A stretch of DNA of 64,000 nt from Trifolium pratense (GCF_020283565.1 NC_060063.1:43050856-43114855), one strand, 5' to 3'. Numbered from the stretch's first letter, positions 47,721 through 60,902 are shown. The notes: generated by a model not told the origin, from the letters alone. Translations and numbers: made by a program.

Positions 47721-48237
47721 GAATGATCAAGATAATCCTGACCAGGTGGATACTACTGAGCAAGAAAGAATTCCAGTAGTAGTAAGGACTGATAATAACT
47801 CTGGTAATAATGTTATGAGTTATTCTAAATCTGATGAGAGTATTAGGTCTTTGTTTGCTGATAAAGAACTTTCTGTTGACAAAAGTGTGGGTGATGATCC
47901 TGATGTTGTCATTGTATAGTGGCTGGTAACAAGTCACTAGATAAGACACCTAGTGCTAATGTTGTAGGAAGAATCAGAAGTAGGGCTGGTAAAAATGTGA
48001 CAACTGTCAATACACTTGTCCAGAAATCTAAATCATGAAAGGTGACAAGATTTGTTGGGAAGAAACCTTTTTATGGTCCACCAAGGACAAAGAGTAATAA
48101 TGTATCTGTTACTGGGTAGAAGAAAAAGAGTCTGAAAAGAAAGAACCCCCTTCTAGTAAATTAGACTTTGAAAGGGAGACAAGTGTAGCTACATTTGGTG
48201 ACACATTCAGAAGAAGTGTGAAAGGAATGAAGGTCTG

Positions 48238-48900
48238 ATGAGAACAGTGTCTGATCTAGGTGACTGTTTTGATAAGCTGGTAAGGGGATTTGTAGTGAAT
48301 GTTGGTGACAATTGTGATGATCCTAAAAACCCTGAGTATAGGCAGGTTTTTGTGAGAGGAAGGTGTGTTCACTTCTCACCCTCTATAATCAACAAATTTT
48401 TGGGAAGAAGTAATGAGGAAGTAGCTGAGCTGGAAGTCACAGATAATATTTGTAGAACAATCACTGGGAATAGGCTGAAGCAATGGCCTTGTCAAATGAA
48501 ACTTTCTGCATCTCAACTATCTCCTTTATATGCAGTTCTGAATAAGATTGTTGTTGTTAATTGGGTTCCTACCACTCATTCCAGTAATGTAGCCAAAGAA
48601 TTGGCTAGGTTCATTTATGTTGTTGGAACTAAGGCCAGGTTTGATTATGGTGCTTATGTCTTTTATGCCACTTTAGAACATGCTAAATCTTTTGCTCTAC
48701 AACTACCCATAGCATTTCCTACTTTACTGTGTGGTATTGTTCTTGACCAACATCCAAATATTCTTGTGGACATTGATGTCCCTTGTAAAAGAAAAGGAAA
48801 GCTGAATATTGAGCAAAGGCTGCTTGCAGGGACAAATGTTGCAGCAGGTGTTGGTACATCTGTCGAGCAAAAGCTGGTGCTCTCACTAGGCAGCAAATGA
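48238..48900 (+). CDS. Envelope-like / plant transposon protein domain fragment
   Basis: A 220-codon open frame from ATG to TGA inside the Sirevirus-like element. The core VRGRCVHFSPSIINKFLGRS, then TARFIYVVGT-type and LPIAFPTLLCGIVLDQHP segments, resembles the domain annotated as envelope-like or putative plant transposon protein in legume Sireviruses. It lacks the longer N-terminal part usual for that domain and ends in GTNVAAGVGTSVEQK, the recurrent motif of this element. Probably a remnant of a larger product; no role can be assigned. Confidence 0.5.
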   Translation: MRTVSDLGDCFDKLVRGFVVNVGDNCDDPKNPEYRQVFVRGRCVHFSPSIINKFLGRSNEEVAELEVTDNICRTITGNRLKQWPCQMKLSASQLSPLYAVLNKIVVVNWVPTTHSSNVAKELARFIYVVGTKARFDYGAYVFYATLEHAKSFALQLPIAFPTLLCGIVLDQHPNILVDIDVPCKRKGKLNIEQRLLAGTNVAAGVGTSVEQKLVLSLGSK

Positions 48901-48964
48901 TAACTGACTTGATTGAGTCTAGTACAGCTCTTGAAGCCAGGAAACTGAAGACTGTGATGATCCT

Positions 48965-49258
48965 TTGAGCAAAGAATTCATGAAGGTTTTTGACATGGGT
49001 AGATGTGTTGAATTTTCACCTGATGTGATTAATAAGTTTTTGGGCAGGAGTGAAGAACCTGAAGCTGAGGTAGAGCTTTCTGACAGTGCTATAGGCTTGA
49101 GTAACCTTATCTACACTGTTGGTACCAAGACCAAATGGGATTTTGACTCTTATATTTTTCAAACTACTAAGCATGCTAAGCCTTTGGATGTGAAGATGCC
49201 AACAACATTTCCAATGTATTTTGTAGTATTATTCTTGATCAGCATCCAAGAATTTTGA
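48965..49258 (+). pseudogene. Second, shortened copy of the envelope-like domain
   Basis: FMKVFDMGRCVEFSPDVINKFLGRS, then SNLIYTVGTKTKWDFDSYIF and KMPTTFP, parallel the 48238-48900 frame with a deleted middle (about 80 residues missing) and a frame change near 49220. It ends in the DNA motif GGGACAAATGTCCC/GTTGCAACATCTGG. Confidence 0.55.
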
Positions 49259-49401
49259 TCAGCTCTGATGTTGTCTGTAAGAGGGAATCTCCTCTCACAT
49301 TGCACTATAGACTAGTTGAAGGGACAAATGTCCCACATAATGTTGCAACATCTGGCAAGAAAATTCTGGCTTCATGAGAAGAAAAGAGATGATTGCTGAT
49401 T

Positions 49402-49497
49402 TGATGAACCTATGCAAGTTGACAACCTTGGTCGAAAGAAGTATGTCTTTGTAGTTGTTGATGATTCCTCCAGATTTACTTGGGTAAATTTTATTAC
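49402..49497 (+). pseudogene. Copia integrase core fragment
   Basis: Reads MQVDNLGRKKYVFVVVDDSS then RFTWVNFI, the start of the copia integrase core around its first catalytic Asp. It breaks off within about 30 residues. Its position downstream of the envelope-like domain is the reverse of normal gene order. Confidence 0.7.
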
Positions 49498-51042
49498 TCA
49501 TGTTAAAGGTTCTGTCAGTTCCAATGTTGTGGGTAGTGTTGGAACATCTGTCAGATGTACCTCTCAAACTGTCGATCTAGTATGAATGTTGCTGTTGTTG
49601 ATGACATTGTTGTTGAAATTGTGCACATGTCATCTTCCAAGGTTGTTGGTTCTGACACTTTGTCATCCCTCACTAAATTTGTCGTTGAGTCCCCCAAAGG
49701 AACCTCACATAAGTCTAATGTCATATCGGATGTTGAAACATCCTGGACCAACCCGTTAGTGTTGTTGAAACCTGTTCTGCAATCCCCCAAACTGATGCTT
49801 ATATGGTTCTGAGAGTCCTCAATCTAATGAGGTTGAAGATCAACTAATGGTGGTTTGGAGTATTGATGTTTTGAATGTGGTAGAAGAAACTGATCTTGAT
49901 GATCTTCCACTTGACTAAAGCTGTTGCTCAAAGTGTGACTAAAAAGAGAACTAGCATGGTACGATTGTTTGGATGTGCATTCTGCTGAGAAGTATTATAT
50001 GTGTTCAGATGTGTTATGATCATATGCGATAATGTGATGATCAAAGGTGATTACTACTATGGTAAGTGACTATTTCAGACCTGTTTCTGAAACCTCTAGT
50101 TTGATGTTCTTATGTGATGACAATATATATATTGTTGAAGATGCTTTTGGCATATGTCTCTTGAGATTGGAACTGAATAATACTCATCTGTGTTGAATAA
50201 CTTGTCTGTTCTGGTACGAGATGTTGTAACATCTGTCTCAACATCGTGTTATCTCAAGTGTTCCAACATTGTGTACAACATCTGTCACCAAAATGCCAGA
50301 ATGTGGTTGACTATGAGACAAATATTGAGGATGTTGTTCTGGGCATCATGTCACTTGACAGGAAGAAAGTTGACATCTCTTCTGTCCTCTTAGAGAATGT
50401 TTCATTCATTTTGAAGAAAACGTCTAGAAATAGAAATTTGTGTTTTAAAGGAGATAATGCTACGAGAAGCTGGATTTTTGAACAATGTTCTCTCATGCTC
50501 TTGTCATGTTGTGGAAACAAGGGGAAAAAGTCTGTTTTATGAGTGTTGACTATGGAGTTTGATGTGGTGGATATGATATGGTTCCTCCATTTCTGATTTA
50601 TATCCCATGGTGTTATGTTTGGTTGTAGTAGCTCTGTGCACTATGTGGTTGATGTGATGAAGATAGTATAGGTTTATGCCTTGTTACTTATGATCTTCAT
50701 GCTATACTGTTGGAGTTTGGTCATGGTATTGTGGGTGAAAGCGCGCATGTTCTCTTTCCACTACTTTTGTTCTCCGTATCTTTTGTGGGCTAGGCCATGA
50801 ATTTCTAGCACCTGTATGTGCCTATGGTCTGGAATATCTGCACTCTGGATATTTCTGTTTTTGCTACTCTGTGTTCTGATATGTATGATGTTTGTCAAAA
50901 TTATGACTAAAAAGGAGGAGTAGTGTGTGTGTGGACAAATGTGTGGACTGATGTTCTTACATTTGGTGAAGTTGCTGTTCTTATGCTTCTATGCTTGTAT
51001 TGATGTTCTTATGCTTCTATGCTCGTATTGAGGGGGAGTGTG

Positions 51043-51147
<105 letters not shown>

Positions 51148-51312
51148 TGTGTTAAGGGGGAGAAATGCTATTCAGGAGGAGTAGTAGTGTGTAGCTAGCT
51201 TGATAATGTGTTCTGCTAGCTTATGCTCTGATAGTGTGTTTAATGGTTGTGGGAGTGTTATGTTCCTGATGTGTGATGTCATGTCTGATATCTAGACGTC
51301 CTGATCTGATGT

Positions 51313-52303
51313 GTGAGAATTTATTTTTCTCAGTATGTGGGAGTTTATTTCTCCCTATGTGGTTCTTTTGTGAGAGTTTAGTTCTCTCTGTTATGTAACT
51401 TGCACTTCTGATACTGCTATGGTACCTCTTTGCCTCTATTCTTTTGTTTAATGCACACTGACTTTATTTGTCAGAATTTGTGGCTAAAAAGGGGGAGTAG
51501 TGATCTGTGACATCTGGTATCTATCTGTGTGGACAGATGTGCTTACATCTGGTATCTGCGTGATGTGTGGACAGATGTGCTGACATCTGGTATCTGCGTG
51601 ATGTGTGGACAGATGTGCTGACATCTGGTGTGTATGTTGTTGCGGTTCTTTCTGCGATGTGTTAATCTTCTAGGCCTATGTCTGAGTGGAGTAAATGTTA
51701 CCTTCAGCTCTGTGTGATGTGTTGCAAGAATTCCAAAAAGCATTTAAATTTGTAGCATAGGGCATGATCATAATCATAGTCATAGAAATATGGATGATTC
51801 ATCGTGCTTAGTCATAATCATAGAAATATGGATGACTTTTATGCTTAGGATCACAGTCATAGAAATATGGGTGATTTAGGTCACATTCATAGCAATATGG
51901 GTGACTTAGTTAGTTACATTCATAGAAATATGGGTAACTTGTACATGCTTATTTATGAATGCACACATGTGTGTCTACAACAACCATTAAGCGTTAATCA
52001 CTCTGATTGAATGCTTCTGCTATTACAAGGATGTTGTAGTTCCTATGGTTGACTACATTGTATGCTTGTGCTCCATCATGCAAAAATTCAGGGGGAGTGG
52101 TAGTATGAATAAGTGACAAGTGTGATGCCAGATGCTGAGACATCTTGGCTTTATTCTCTGGTGGCTGGGAATTTATTTTTCCTAGTTCTATGTCTGTGGG
52201 AATTTATTTTTCCCTGGTGATCTTTTGTTGAATGGATGTACTCTGATTATAGGAGTTTATTTCTCCTATCTTTGAATCCACTATGAGAGTTTATTTCTCT
52301 CTA
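51313..52303. repeat. Recurrent palindrome family GGGAATTTATTTTTCCC
   Basis: Seven imperfect palindromes of about 20 bp: near 51313, 51337, 51371, 52165, 52196, 52249 and 52282. The common form is a purine stem GGGA/GAGA, a TTTATTT centre and a TCCC/TCTC stem. Compensating changes keep several stems paired. Confidence 0.75.
51768..51931 (+). repeat. Degenerate tandem repeat TCATAGAAATATGGRTGA
   Basis: About five copies at 30-45-bp spacing (GTCATAGAAATATGGATGA, TTCATAGCAATATGGGTGA and similar) in the 3' noncoding part of the element. Confidence 0.75.
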
Positions 52304-52502
52304 TCTGCTCTGTGAGGCTATATGTGGTTATTCCTGCTATTGCATGCCTCTGATGCTACTTACCTCTCTTGGAAGTAGTCTTACTATGTGTTACTTTCTT
52401 TCCTAGTTGTGTGATCATGTTGACTCGAAGGAAAGGTAATACTGTATCTCTCTATATACTGGTCTAATATTGTTTTAGCCAAAATTTGCCAAAGGGGGAG
52501 AT

Positions 52503-53707
52503 TGTTGGGTTTTTGTATATTGGCTACATTTTGCGAAAACATATTTTAGCCAAGTGTTGAGACAAATGTGCTGACCCCAAGTGTTGAGACAAATGTGCTG
52601 ACCCCAAGTGTTGTGACAAATGTTGTTACACTTTGGAACAACACCTGACTCTGTTCTGCGCGCGCCAGCTAGCGTTTTTATTTTCTACTCAATCTTTCGA
52701 AGATTTGATTGAAGAATTATTTCGTGGTTTCTTATACAACAAGGCGCACGTGATCAATGTGTTTCAGAAGGCAGCTGAACCCTAGTTCTATTTTCTAAAG
52801 GAATTATATTTTTAGAAAATATAATATTTGTTTCAAAAATATATCTTGTGAAGATTGCTGCAAAAATATAAAAGATTTATTTCAAATAAATCTTTGTGCT
52901 TCAAGAAGATTAGAAGATTTAATTTTAAAATATATTTACAACAAATATATTTATGGGAGGAATATTTGATGCAAAGAAAGATTTGGTAAAAATATATATT
53001 TTGCATCTAGAAGATTTCTTGGAGCTGAAGCATGGTGAAAAGCCCACGAGGCTGTGCTATATAAAGGGTGCTGCTAACCCTTATTATGAACCGAAACTTG
53101 AAGCTAAAATAGAATATCAAAGATGTAGTCTTTTAAGAGTTTCGTGTCTTTAAGCCACTCTCTAGGAGAGTTGGTGTAAAGTGAACCACTCGGATTGTGA
53201 GATGGTCACCGTGTCCTCACTCAGAAACCTATAGGTAATGAGTTGAGTATTGTAATTGGAGGAAGCTTTTAAGCAACTCCAAATTGTGAACTTAGTCGTT
53301 GGCTAGGTGGTGATGTTATTGAAGTGTGTCTTCATCTTTGTCAAGGAGAGTGTCTCCATTATGTTGTTATTGAAATCCTTACTGGTTGTAAGGTTGAGGG
53401 GAGTGAGACGGGGTCTCATATCTAGGAGTTCCTAGGTAGAAGTGTCATTGGGTAGGGATTAAGTGAGGAGTTGTAAACGGGGGAGTTTAGCTCCGAATTA
53501 ATACTGCTGATAGTGAATTTCCTCCTGGATTGGTATCCCCCAGATTAGGCTGTTAGGCTGAACTGGGTTAACAATTATGTGTGTCGTTTATGCTTTTCAG
53601 TATATGTTTTTAATGCTCTGTTTTATTGTTCTTACTGCTAAGACAAGTGTTGAGACAAGTGTCGGCACATCGTGGACAACACTTGTCTACTGTGTACCAG
53701 AATTTCA
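52503..53707 (+). repeat. 3' LTR (1205 bp), now directly upstream of SWEET-D
   Basis: Matches the 5' LTR in every segment compared. Its TATA box (TATATAAA, 53058-53065) points towards SWEET-D, whose ATG starts 4 bp after the LTR end. Several ATG triplets lie between, so any LTR-driven transcript would carry upstream start codons. Confidence 0.92.
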
Positions 53708-53710
53708 AAA

Positions 53711-56341
53711 ATGACTAGCGCTTCATTAATTAATACTGTTGGTGCTATAGGTTTGTTGTTCTTTTTCTTCCTTTTCAATCGAAAAATCATATGTCAATTA
53801 TGAATTTGATTTATATGTTTGGTTTCAATTTGTATTGTACTGCATTAATTAATATGTGTTTGATTTGTGTTAATTCGATTAGTTTCACAAGTTTTTCAGT
53901 TTAAGTTAATTTTAACTTTTGTGCTAATATCCATTTGCATGATGGATAAAATTAATTTGAACTCATGAAATTTCGTCAAAAAAAAGTTTGCACGAAGCAT
54001 AATTTAAACTTTTTATGTTAATCAATTCATGAATGGAAAATAATTTTCACTTTATTTTTGAATGCAGGGAATGTTATCTCCTTCGTATTGTTCTTCTCAC
54101 CAGCGTAATTTAACTCTCTTTCTCTATTTAGTTACTCTGTTTTATGTATGCATGAAAATGCCCGGACAAAATAATATTAGTAGTATGCGCGTTACCATTT
54201 AATTTGCCTCTGATTGTTTTAACTGAGTGAACAAATTAAAATCACATAAACAACCACACCACTTGTAATGAATTTCATTACGGCCAACAATATGAATTTA
54301 TTAGTGTTTAATTTGGTTTTTAGAAAAACAAATTCATTAAATAAGTTCAAAAAGAATTACAGTTATGAAATTATGAAATTAGGAAGAAACAATTAGAAAT
54401 TAAATTATTATACATTGATAGCCCAAATAATTTTAATAAGATTTGTGCATGTTTGTGATTAATTCACACCGCAACGACAACAATCTTTAACATTTGCAAA
54501 ATTGTTAACACGATTGCAACTTCTACTGCTATTTAAAATCTTGAAAGTGAAAATCAAGATAGATACTTAGTGTGTGTATCATTTAAAGAAATCAAGATTA
54601 AATTATAGCTTTGAATTTTTGTGCCGCAAAACTTAGATTTTATATTATTTTAGCATTGGTTATTTTAATTTTAAAAATGATGCTAATGTGCTCATTAATA
54701 TTGATTGGTAATTGGTATGAATTGCAGTCCAACTTTCTACAAAATTATAAAAAAGAAGGATGTGGAGGAGTTCAAGCCTGATCCATACTTAGTTACTCTG
54801 TTGAATTGTGCTATTTGGGTATTTTATGGAATGCCTTATGTGCAACCACACGGAATTTATTTTGTTATCGTAGATGGGTCTGGCTTTGTTTTTCAGTTCG
54901 TCTATCTTACCATATTTTATGTCTATGCCAACAATAAAGGAAAGGTATGTATATAATATATTTTCACCATGATTATCCGATCCATAAAAATTTGCTGATT
55001 TAAGTTGTAATATCAAATATATGTAATCTTGCATATTTTATTAGGATGGTAATAAGAGATTAATTTTATAACCTCTTGAGACAATTTAAATTTAGTTGTA
55101 AAATATATCTAAGTTTTCGAATATTCTACTTTTTTTTCCTTTAAATCACACAATTAATTAATCAACGAGATGTTAGCTCATTGTCTAAGAGTTCAACATT
55201 ATAATCTTAAAAATAATTTTATTCTTAATATTCTATATTTTAATATTCTTTTTTTTTTCTTCGTTAAATTACTTAACATATTGATGAGATGTTGGTTCAA
55301 TGTGTTTTTTTTTTGGCAAATAGTTCAATGTGTTTTAATTTTTTTTTATATGCAAAAGGGCCTAAGCCCACAATGTATTTTAATCCTCAACACACATAGT
55401 TTAAATACTATTTAGGATGATTACAAAATAACTATTTATGTCACTTTAATTAATTAATAATTTTTAATTATTTAATTAATTCAAAGTCCCAACCAAAACC
55501 TATAGTTGAATGTTTAAGAGTTATATAATCATTCCAAATCTTCTACTCATACCTAATATTTTTTCCTAATTTCAGAAGAAGTTTCTTCTCTATCTTCTTA
55601 TTGAGATCATTTTCTTTGCTGCCATTGTTCTCATAACAATGTTGGCACTACATGACAATACCAAAAGGTCTTCAGTTGTTGGTATTCTTGGTATTCTATG
55701 TGCTATCTTCAACGCACTGATGTATGTCTCTCCTCTTACCATTATGGTAAGTAACTTCTTCTATCCCATTAATTTATATTTAAATATGAAAATCACATTT
55801 TATAATTTTTTCACTAATTTCAATTTGGTTTTTTGTTACATATAATTAACAGACAAAGGTTGTAAAAACCAATAGTGTGAAATATATGCCATTTTGCCTC
55901 TCTTTGGCCATCTTCCTTGATGGTTTGGTCTGGACAATAAATGCTCTCATCACCCCCTTCGCTCTCACCCACCCTTTCGGCATTTATGTCATGGTAATTA
56001 TTTCTCTCTTCGGTTCTTATTATAAAAAACAAATCATTTTTTAGATTTAGTGAATAAATTATATATATATATATATATATGATCTTAGATATAGATTTCA
56101 ATAATTTTATTGTGAGTTAATAATTGTAGATTAGTTGGATATACTAAAGATTTTTGAGTTTAACTATCTCATTCTTAATTAATGAATGTATCTTTGTACA
56201 TTTTTACAGATTAGCACCAGCATTGGAGCAATATCTGGACTTGTTCAACTCATACTATATGCTTATTATTGGTGCATGGGAGAAAATAATGTTGATGATG
56301 ATGCTGAGCTTGTTCTAAATCCAGTTGTGGTTGCAGTCTGA
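53711..56341 (+). CDS. SWEET5-like transporter, copy D (leader replaced by LTR)
   Basis: Exons 53711-53750, 54068-54104, 54728-54944, 55576-55746, 55853-55993 and 56210-56341 encode an intact 245-aa protein with L123 as in copy A and a unique L236 (CTT for CAT). The start codon survives because the retrotransposon target duplication AAAAT includes its first two bases. The original TATA box and TTC-rich leader are left about 9.2 kb upstream, before the 5' LTR. Expression would need read-through or LTR-driven transcription, so it may be silenced or misregulated. Coding sequence otherwise has no break. A second retroelement starts 190 bp after the stop. Confidence 0.88.
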
Positions 56342-56530
56342 TCTGACACTTGTTTATATTTTTTTTCCAGCTCCATCGAATTTGTAGATGATTAACCATA
56401 ATTCCATTGTTTATGAAGTTTTTTTACTCAAATAAAGATATTCATTCATTCGAATTGATAATACATTGATGCAATACAAATTTAAAATCGCTAAAAACAA
56501 AAATGATAAATCTGCGAACAAACTCATAAT

Positions 56531-56715
56531 ATATCAATAATAATAATTAGTTTTCAATTCCTTTAATTATTTAGCCGTGTAAATATGTTATTTCCAATTC
56601 TGATTAGTTGAGAATTATTAGGAGATTTGGTAGCTTGATTCACTACATATTAGGGTTGTTCACTTGTATATATATCATTGTAAACTACTATCAATTTTAT
56701 CAATGAAATTTACAA
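56531..56715 (+). repeat. 5' LTR of the short-LTR copia element
   Basis: About 185 bp, AT-rich, with TTGTATATATATCATTG near its end. Inserted in the dispersed repeat 190 bp after SWEET-D. Confidence 0.8.
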
Positions 56716-56773
56716 CGATCCACCCATTCCTTATTTCTTCAATTAAGGACGCCGTTCCTCACCCTTGTCTTCC

Positions 56774-58240
56774 ATGGCTGACAACAACTCTTTTATTCCT
56801 AACCCCCATGAGCCATCCAAACCCCTTGCTTGCATCACTTTCACCAATGTTACCAAGCTTCTTCCCAACAATTATCCTAATTGGAAACAACAAGTTGAAG
56901 CTCTCCTTGATGGCTATAATCTCCTCAAATATCCAGATGGATATTTCCCTGCGCCGTCAGAAACGATCCTCACCGCTCCAACATCTTCGACGACGCCTCC
57001 GTCGGAAACAAACCCCACCGCTGCATCACTTCCGGCAACAACTCAGAATCCTGCTTATCAAACCTGCCGTCGACAGGACCGCCTTATATATGGTGCTCTC
57101 CTCACCACTCTCTCCAATGAAGTGGCCTCCCTGGTGTCTCAAACCAAGACATCGCATGATCTCTGGATCCTTCTCAAAAACACCTATGCCAAAGCATCTC
57201 GCAGCCATCTCAAGCAGTTAAAGGAGCGTCTCCGTACGGCTTCCAAAGGTACCCAATCCATCACTACCTATATGCATCATCTAAAGCAAACCGCAGACCT
57301 CCTTGCATCACTTGGTTCTCCTGTTTCTGTTGAAGACATGACTGATTATGTCTTACACGGTCTCGACGACGGCTACAGAGCAGTCATTGATGGCGTGAAT
57401 GCAAGAGACACCCCAATCACTTTTGATGACCTCCTTGAACGGCTTTTAATTCAGGAACTTTCAATTGGTGCTGCCCAAAGACAGACTCCTGCCCCGCTGA
57501 CAGCCTTGAATGCTCAGGCTCGACCCAATTCCAATGACAAACCTCGGTTTGGACAATACCCTACACAATCAACTCAACGCACGGGCACTCGCAAACCTTT
57601 TCTTGGCCGCTGTCAATGGTGCAACATCAAAGGTCATGTTCTCTCTCAGTGCAGCACCTTCCAGCAGCAACATCCCAATGTCCCACCACCACCTCGCAAC
57701 TCTCGGGCTTACACTGGACAGGTTCAGGTCAATACTGCAACTGCCGGGTCATCGCAACATGATTTTCTGGTTGATAGTGGAGCGACACATCACGTAACCA
57801 ATGATCTTGATAATCTGGCGCTTCATCATCCGTACACTGGTCCTGACTCACTTTTTATGGGTAATGGTTCAGGTTTAAACATCACTCATTTTGGGACACT
57901 TTTATTTAATGATTTATCCTTGTCTAATGCTTTGTGTGTTCCTTCCATGAAACAAAAAATCATCTCTGTCTCTAAACTTACCCAACAAACTAACTCTGCT
58001 GTTGTTTTCTTGCCAAACTCTTTTTATGTGAAGGACTTGCAGACGGGTCACACAACCCATAAAGGCTCATGTGTGGATGGACTCTATCTCTGGCCCGCCA
58101 CCTCACCCTCCGTCCACACGGTTCAAACAGAATCATCTGCATCATGGCATCATAGGCTTGGGCACCCTTCATCTTCTATTTTCAAATTTGTTCAGCAACA
58201 TTTTTCCTTAGGCTCAAATAAATTTCAGCAATCAAATTAG
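56774..58240 (+). pseudogene. Copia gag-protease and integrase N-terminus (frame-broken)
   Basis: The start is the ATG at 56774 (MADNNSF). Residues about 1-240 are gag, with LNNYPNWKQQVEALL-type N-terminal sequence and SRSHLKQLKERL. A CCHC zinc knuckle CQWCNIKGHVLSQC follows, then the aspartic protease motif LVDSGATHHV and the integrase zinc-finger start WHHRLGHPSS. The frame then stops at 58238, whereas relatives continue through integrase. Coding quality up to the stop is high, so the break is recent. Confidence 0.85.
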
Positions 58241-58331
58241 CAAAAGTCATAAACTTCTATTCCATGAATCCAATCTTAAATCTTGTTATCCATTAGAAAT
58301 AATTTTCTCTGATGTATGGACTTCTCCTATT

Positions 58332-60902
58332 TTGTCAATTGATGGTCTTCGCTATTATTGCATGTTTGTTGACCATTTTACTCGCTATATTTGGCTTTAT
58401 CCAATGAAACGTAAATCTGATGTGCAAACTATATTTCCCAAATTTAAATCGCTCGTTGAAAATTTCTTTCATCACAAAATAAAAATTTTGTACACAGATA
58501 ATGGTGGCGAATATATTGGTCTTCGCCCTTTTTTACTAAATCATGGTATAAGTCATCATACAACGCCACCTCATACACCTGAACACAATGGAATTTCAGA
58601 ACGCCAGAATCGTCACATTGCCGAAACCGGTCTCTCTCTTCTCCATCACTCAGGATTGCCCCTCACCTATTGGCCTCATGCCATGACCACCGCCGCTTAT
58701 CTCATAAATCGCCTCCCAACTCCAATTCTTGGGTACCAATCACCCTATTCCAAATTGCTCAACATTAGTCCGGATTATCATAAGTTAAAGTGTTTTGGAT
58801 GTTTGTGTTTTCCTTGGATTAAACCATATGCTAACCATAAACTTGCACCAAAGTCTGCTATGTGTGTTTTTGTAGGTTACTCGGCTGATCAACATGCATA
58901 TTTGTGTCTCGATCCCACAACAGGAAGGATTTACACCTCTCGTCATGTGAAATTCGTTGAATCTGAATTCCCGTTCAACTCCCTAGTAACTCACGCTAGT
59001 CCAAGTCCGGAGCAACAAACAGGCCCACTTCAACTCTCCATCTTACAACCCATGAACTCACCCATGGTGAGTACCACACCGAACCCACCGGAAGATTCAT
59101 CTCCTGCCCCTTCCTCCCCATCCATCACCAACTCCCCATATATGGCACAGTCCTCCACCGAAACCACAAACCTCACTCAATCTCCTACTACAAACTCACA
59201 ATCATCCCCACAACTCTCTGCCCCACCACCCCAAACCATTGTCAACCCAAATGGAGGTGGGATCATCACTCGGTCTAAAAACAACATTATCAAACCCATC
59301 CAAAAGCTTAATCTCCATATCCAAGCCTCCTCTCCCATCGAACCCAACACCATCACCCAGGCCCTTCGCGACCCTGCATGGCGCTCAGCCATGCAAGCCG
59401 AATTTGATGCCTTACACCACAACAACACTTGGGATCTTGTCAGTCGGTCTTCTGATCAAAACTTGGTTGGCTGCAAATGGGTATTTAGAATCAAACGTAA
59501 TCTGGACGGATCAATTGATCGTTACAAGGCTCGGTTAGTCGCAAAAGGGTTTCACCAACGCCCTGGTTGCGACTATACAGAAACTTTTAGCCCCGTTGTT
59601 AAACCGGTGACCATTCGCATTGTCCTAACTCTTGCAGTTCGTCAAGGGTGGCCCATACGTCAGCTTGATGTCAACAATGCATTTCTTCAAGGGACGCTTA
59701 AGGAGGAAGTCTTCATGATACAACCACCTGGTTATGTCGACAAAAACTTCCCTGATCATGTTTGTCGCCTCAAAAAGGCACTTTATGGGCTGAAGCAAGC
59801 ACCCCGTGCCTGGTATACGGAGCTTCGCGTATTCCTGCTCTCCCTTGGTTTTGTCAATTCCACTGCAGATGCATCTCTTTTCATCTACCAAAAATCGGAG
59901 GTTACACTTTACTTACTAGTATATGTTGATGATATAATTATCACTGGAAATTCATCTGCAGAGCTGTACAAACTCATTGCCACACTTGCTGCTCGGTTTT
60001 CGTTAAAAGACCTTGGATGTCTCAGTTATTTCTTGGGTGTCGAAGTAATTCCTTCCGCTGCAGGAATGTTTCTTTCACAAAGGAAATACATCATTGATCT
60101 GCTACATAAATCAGGCATGGCAAATACAAAACCAGCATCCACTCCCTTGTTAGCGAGTGTTCAATTACTCAAGGATTCTGGTAATCTCCTACCCTCTCCA
60201 ACTGAGTACCGCACACTTGTTGGAAGTTTTCAATACTTAAGTCTTACACGTCCAGACATCGCCTTCAGCACCAACAAACTCGCACAGTTCATGCAAAACC
60301 CGAGAACGGCGCATTGGTCTGCACTCAAACGAGTGCTCCGATATTTGGCGGGCTCTTGTGACAAAGGAGTCTTCATCTCGGCGACTGCTCCTTTGACCTT
60401 TCATGCCTACTCGGATGCTGATTGGGCTGGTGACAAGGATGATTATGTTTCAACCACTGGCTACTTGTTGTATCTCGGTAACACTCCCATCTCCTGGAGC
60501 TCCCGCAAACAACGTTCTGTTGCTCGATCATCAACTGAAGCAGAATACAAAGCCTTGGCTGACACGGCTAGTGAACTATTATGGGTGTTTTCCTTGTTCA
60601 CAGAACTTGGTCACATGCCCACTGCTAATCCGGTCATATATTGTGACAATCTTGGTGCCACAAATCTCAGTGCTAATCCTATCTTCCACTCTCGGATGAA
60701 ACATATAGCCTTAGCCTACCATTTTGTCCGAGAACATGTTCAACATGGCAAGTTTCGAGTGTCTTTTGTGTCTACCGATGATCAACTTGCTGATATTCTA
60801 ACAAAGCCTCTGCTTCGCCCTCGGTTCGAATCGCTACTGTCCAAGTTGCATCTCTCATCCAGATTATACAACTTGCGGGAGGATATCAATAATAATAATT
60901 AG
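58332..60902 (+). pseudogene. Copia pol: integrase core, reverse transcriptase, RNase H
   Basis: An 856-codon open frame, offset from the gag frame; similarity in this frame extends upstream to about 58230. Integrase core (MFVDHFTRY, LYTDNGGEY, HNGISERQNRH); reverse transcriptase with KWVFRIKRN, RLVAKGFHQ, QLDVNNAFLQG, YGLKQAPRAWY and the YVDD catalytic motif; RNase H with AYSDADWAG, SSTEAEYKAL, CDNLGAT and ADILTKPL. The frame ends inside the 3' LTR. It starts at no ATG because it depends on the upstream gag frame, so it is inactive here as a polyprotein. Confidence 0.88.

Noticed and set aside
47542..47919. 125-codon frame in the Sirevirus-like element as an independent gene
   Set aside because: Part of the decayed, duplicated interior. 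No domain beyond the recurrent TNVxPxV motif and no valid upstream start context.
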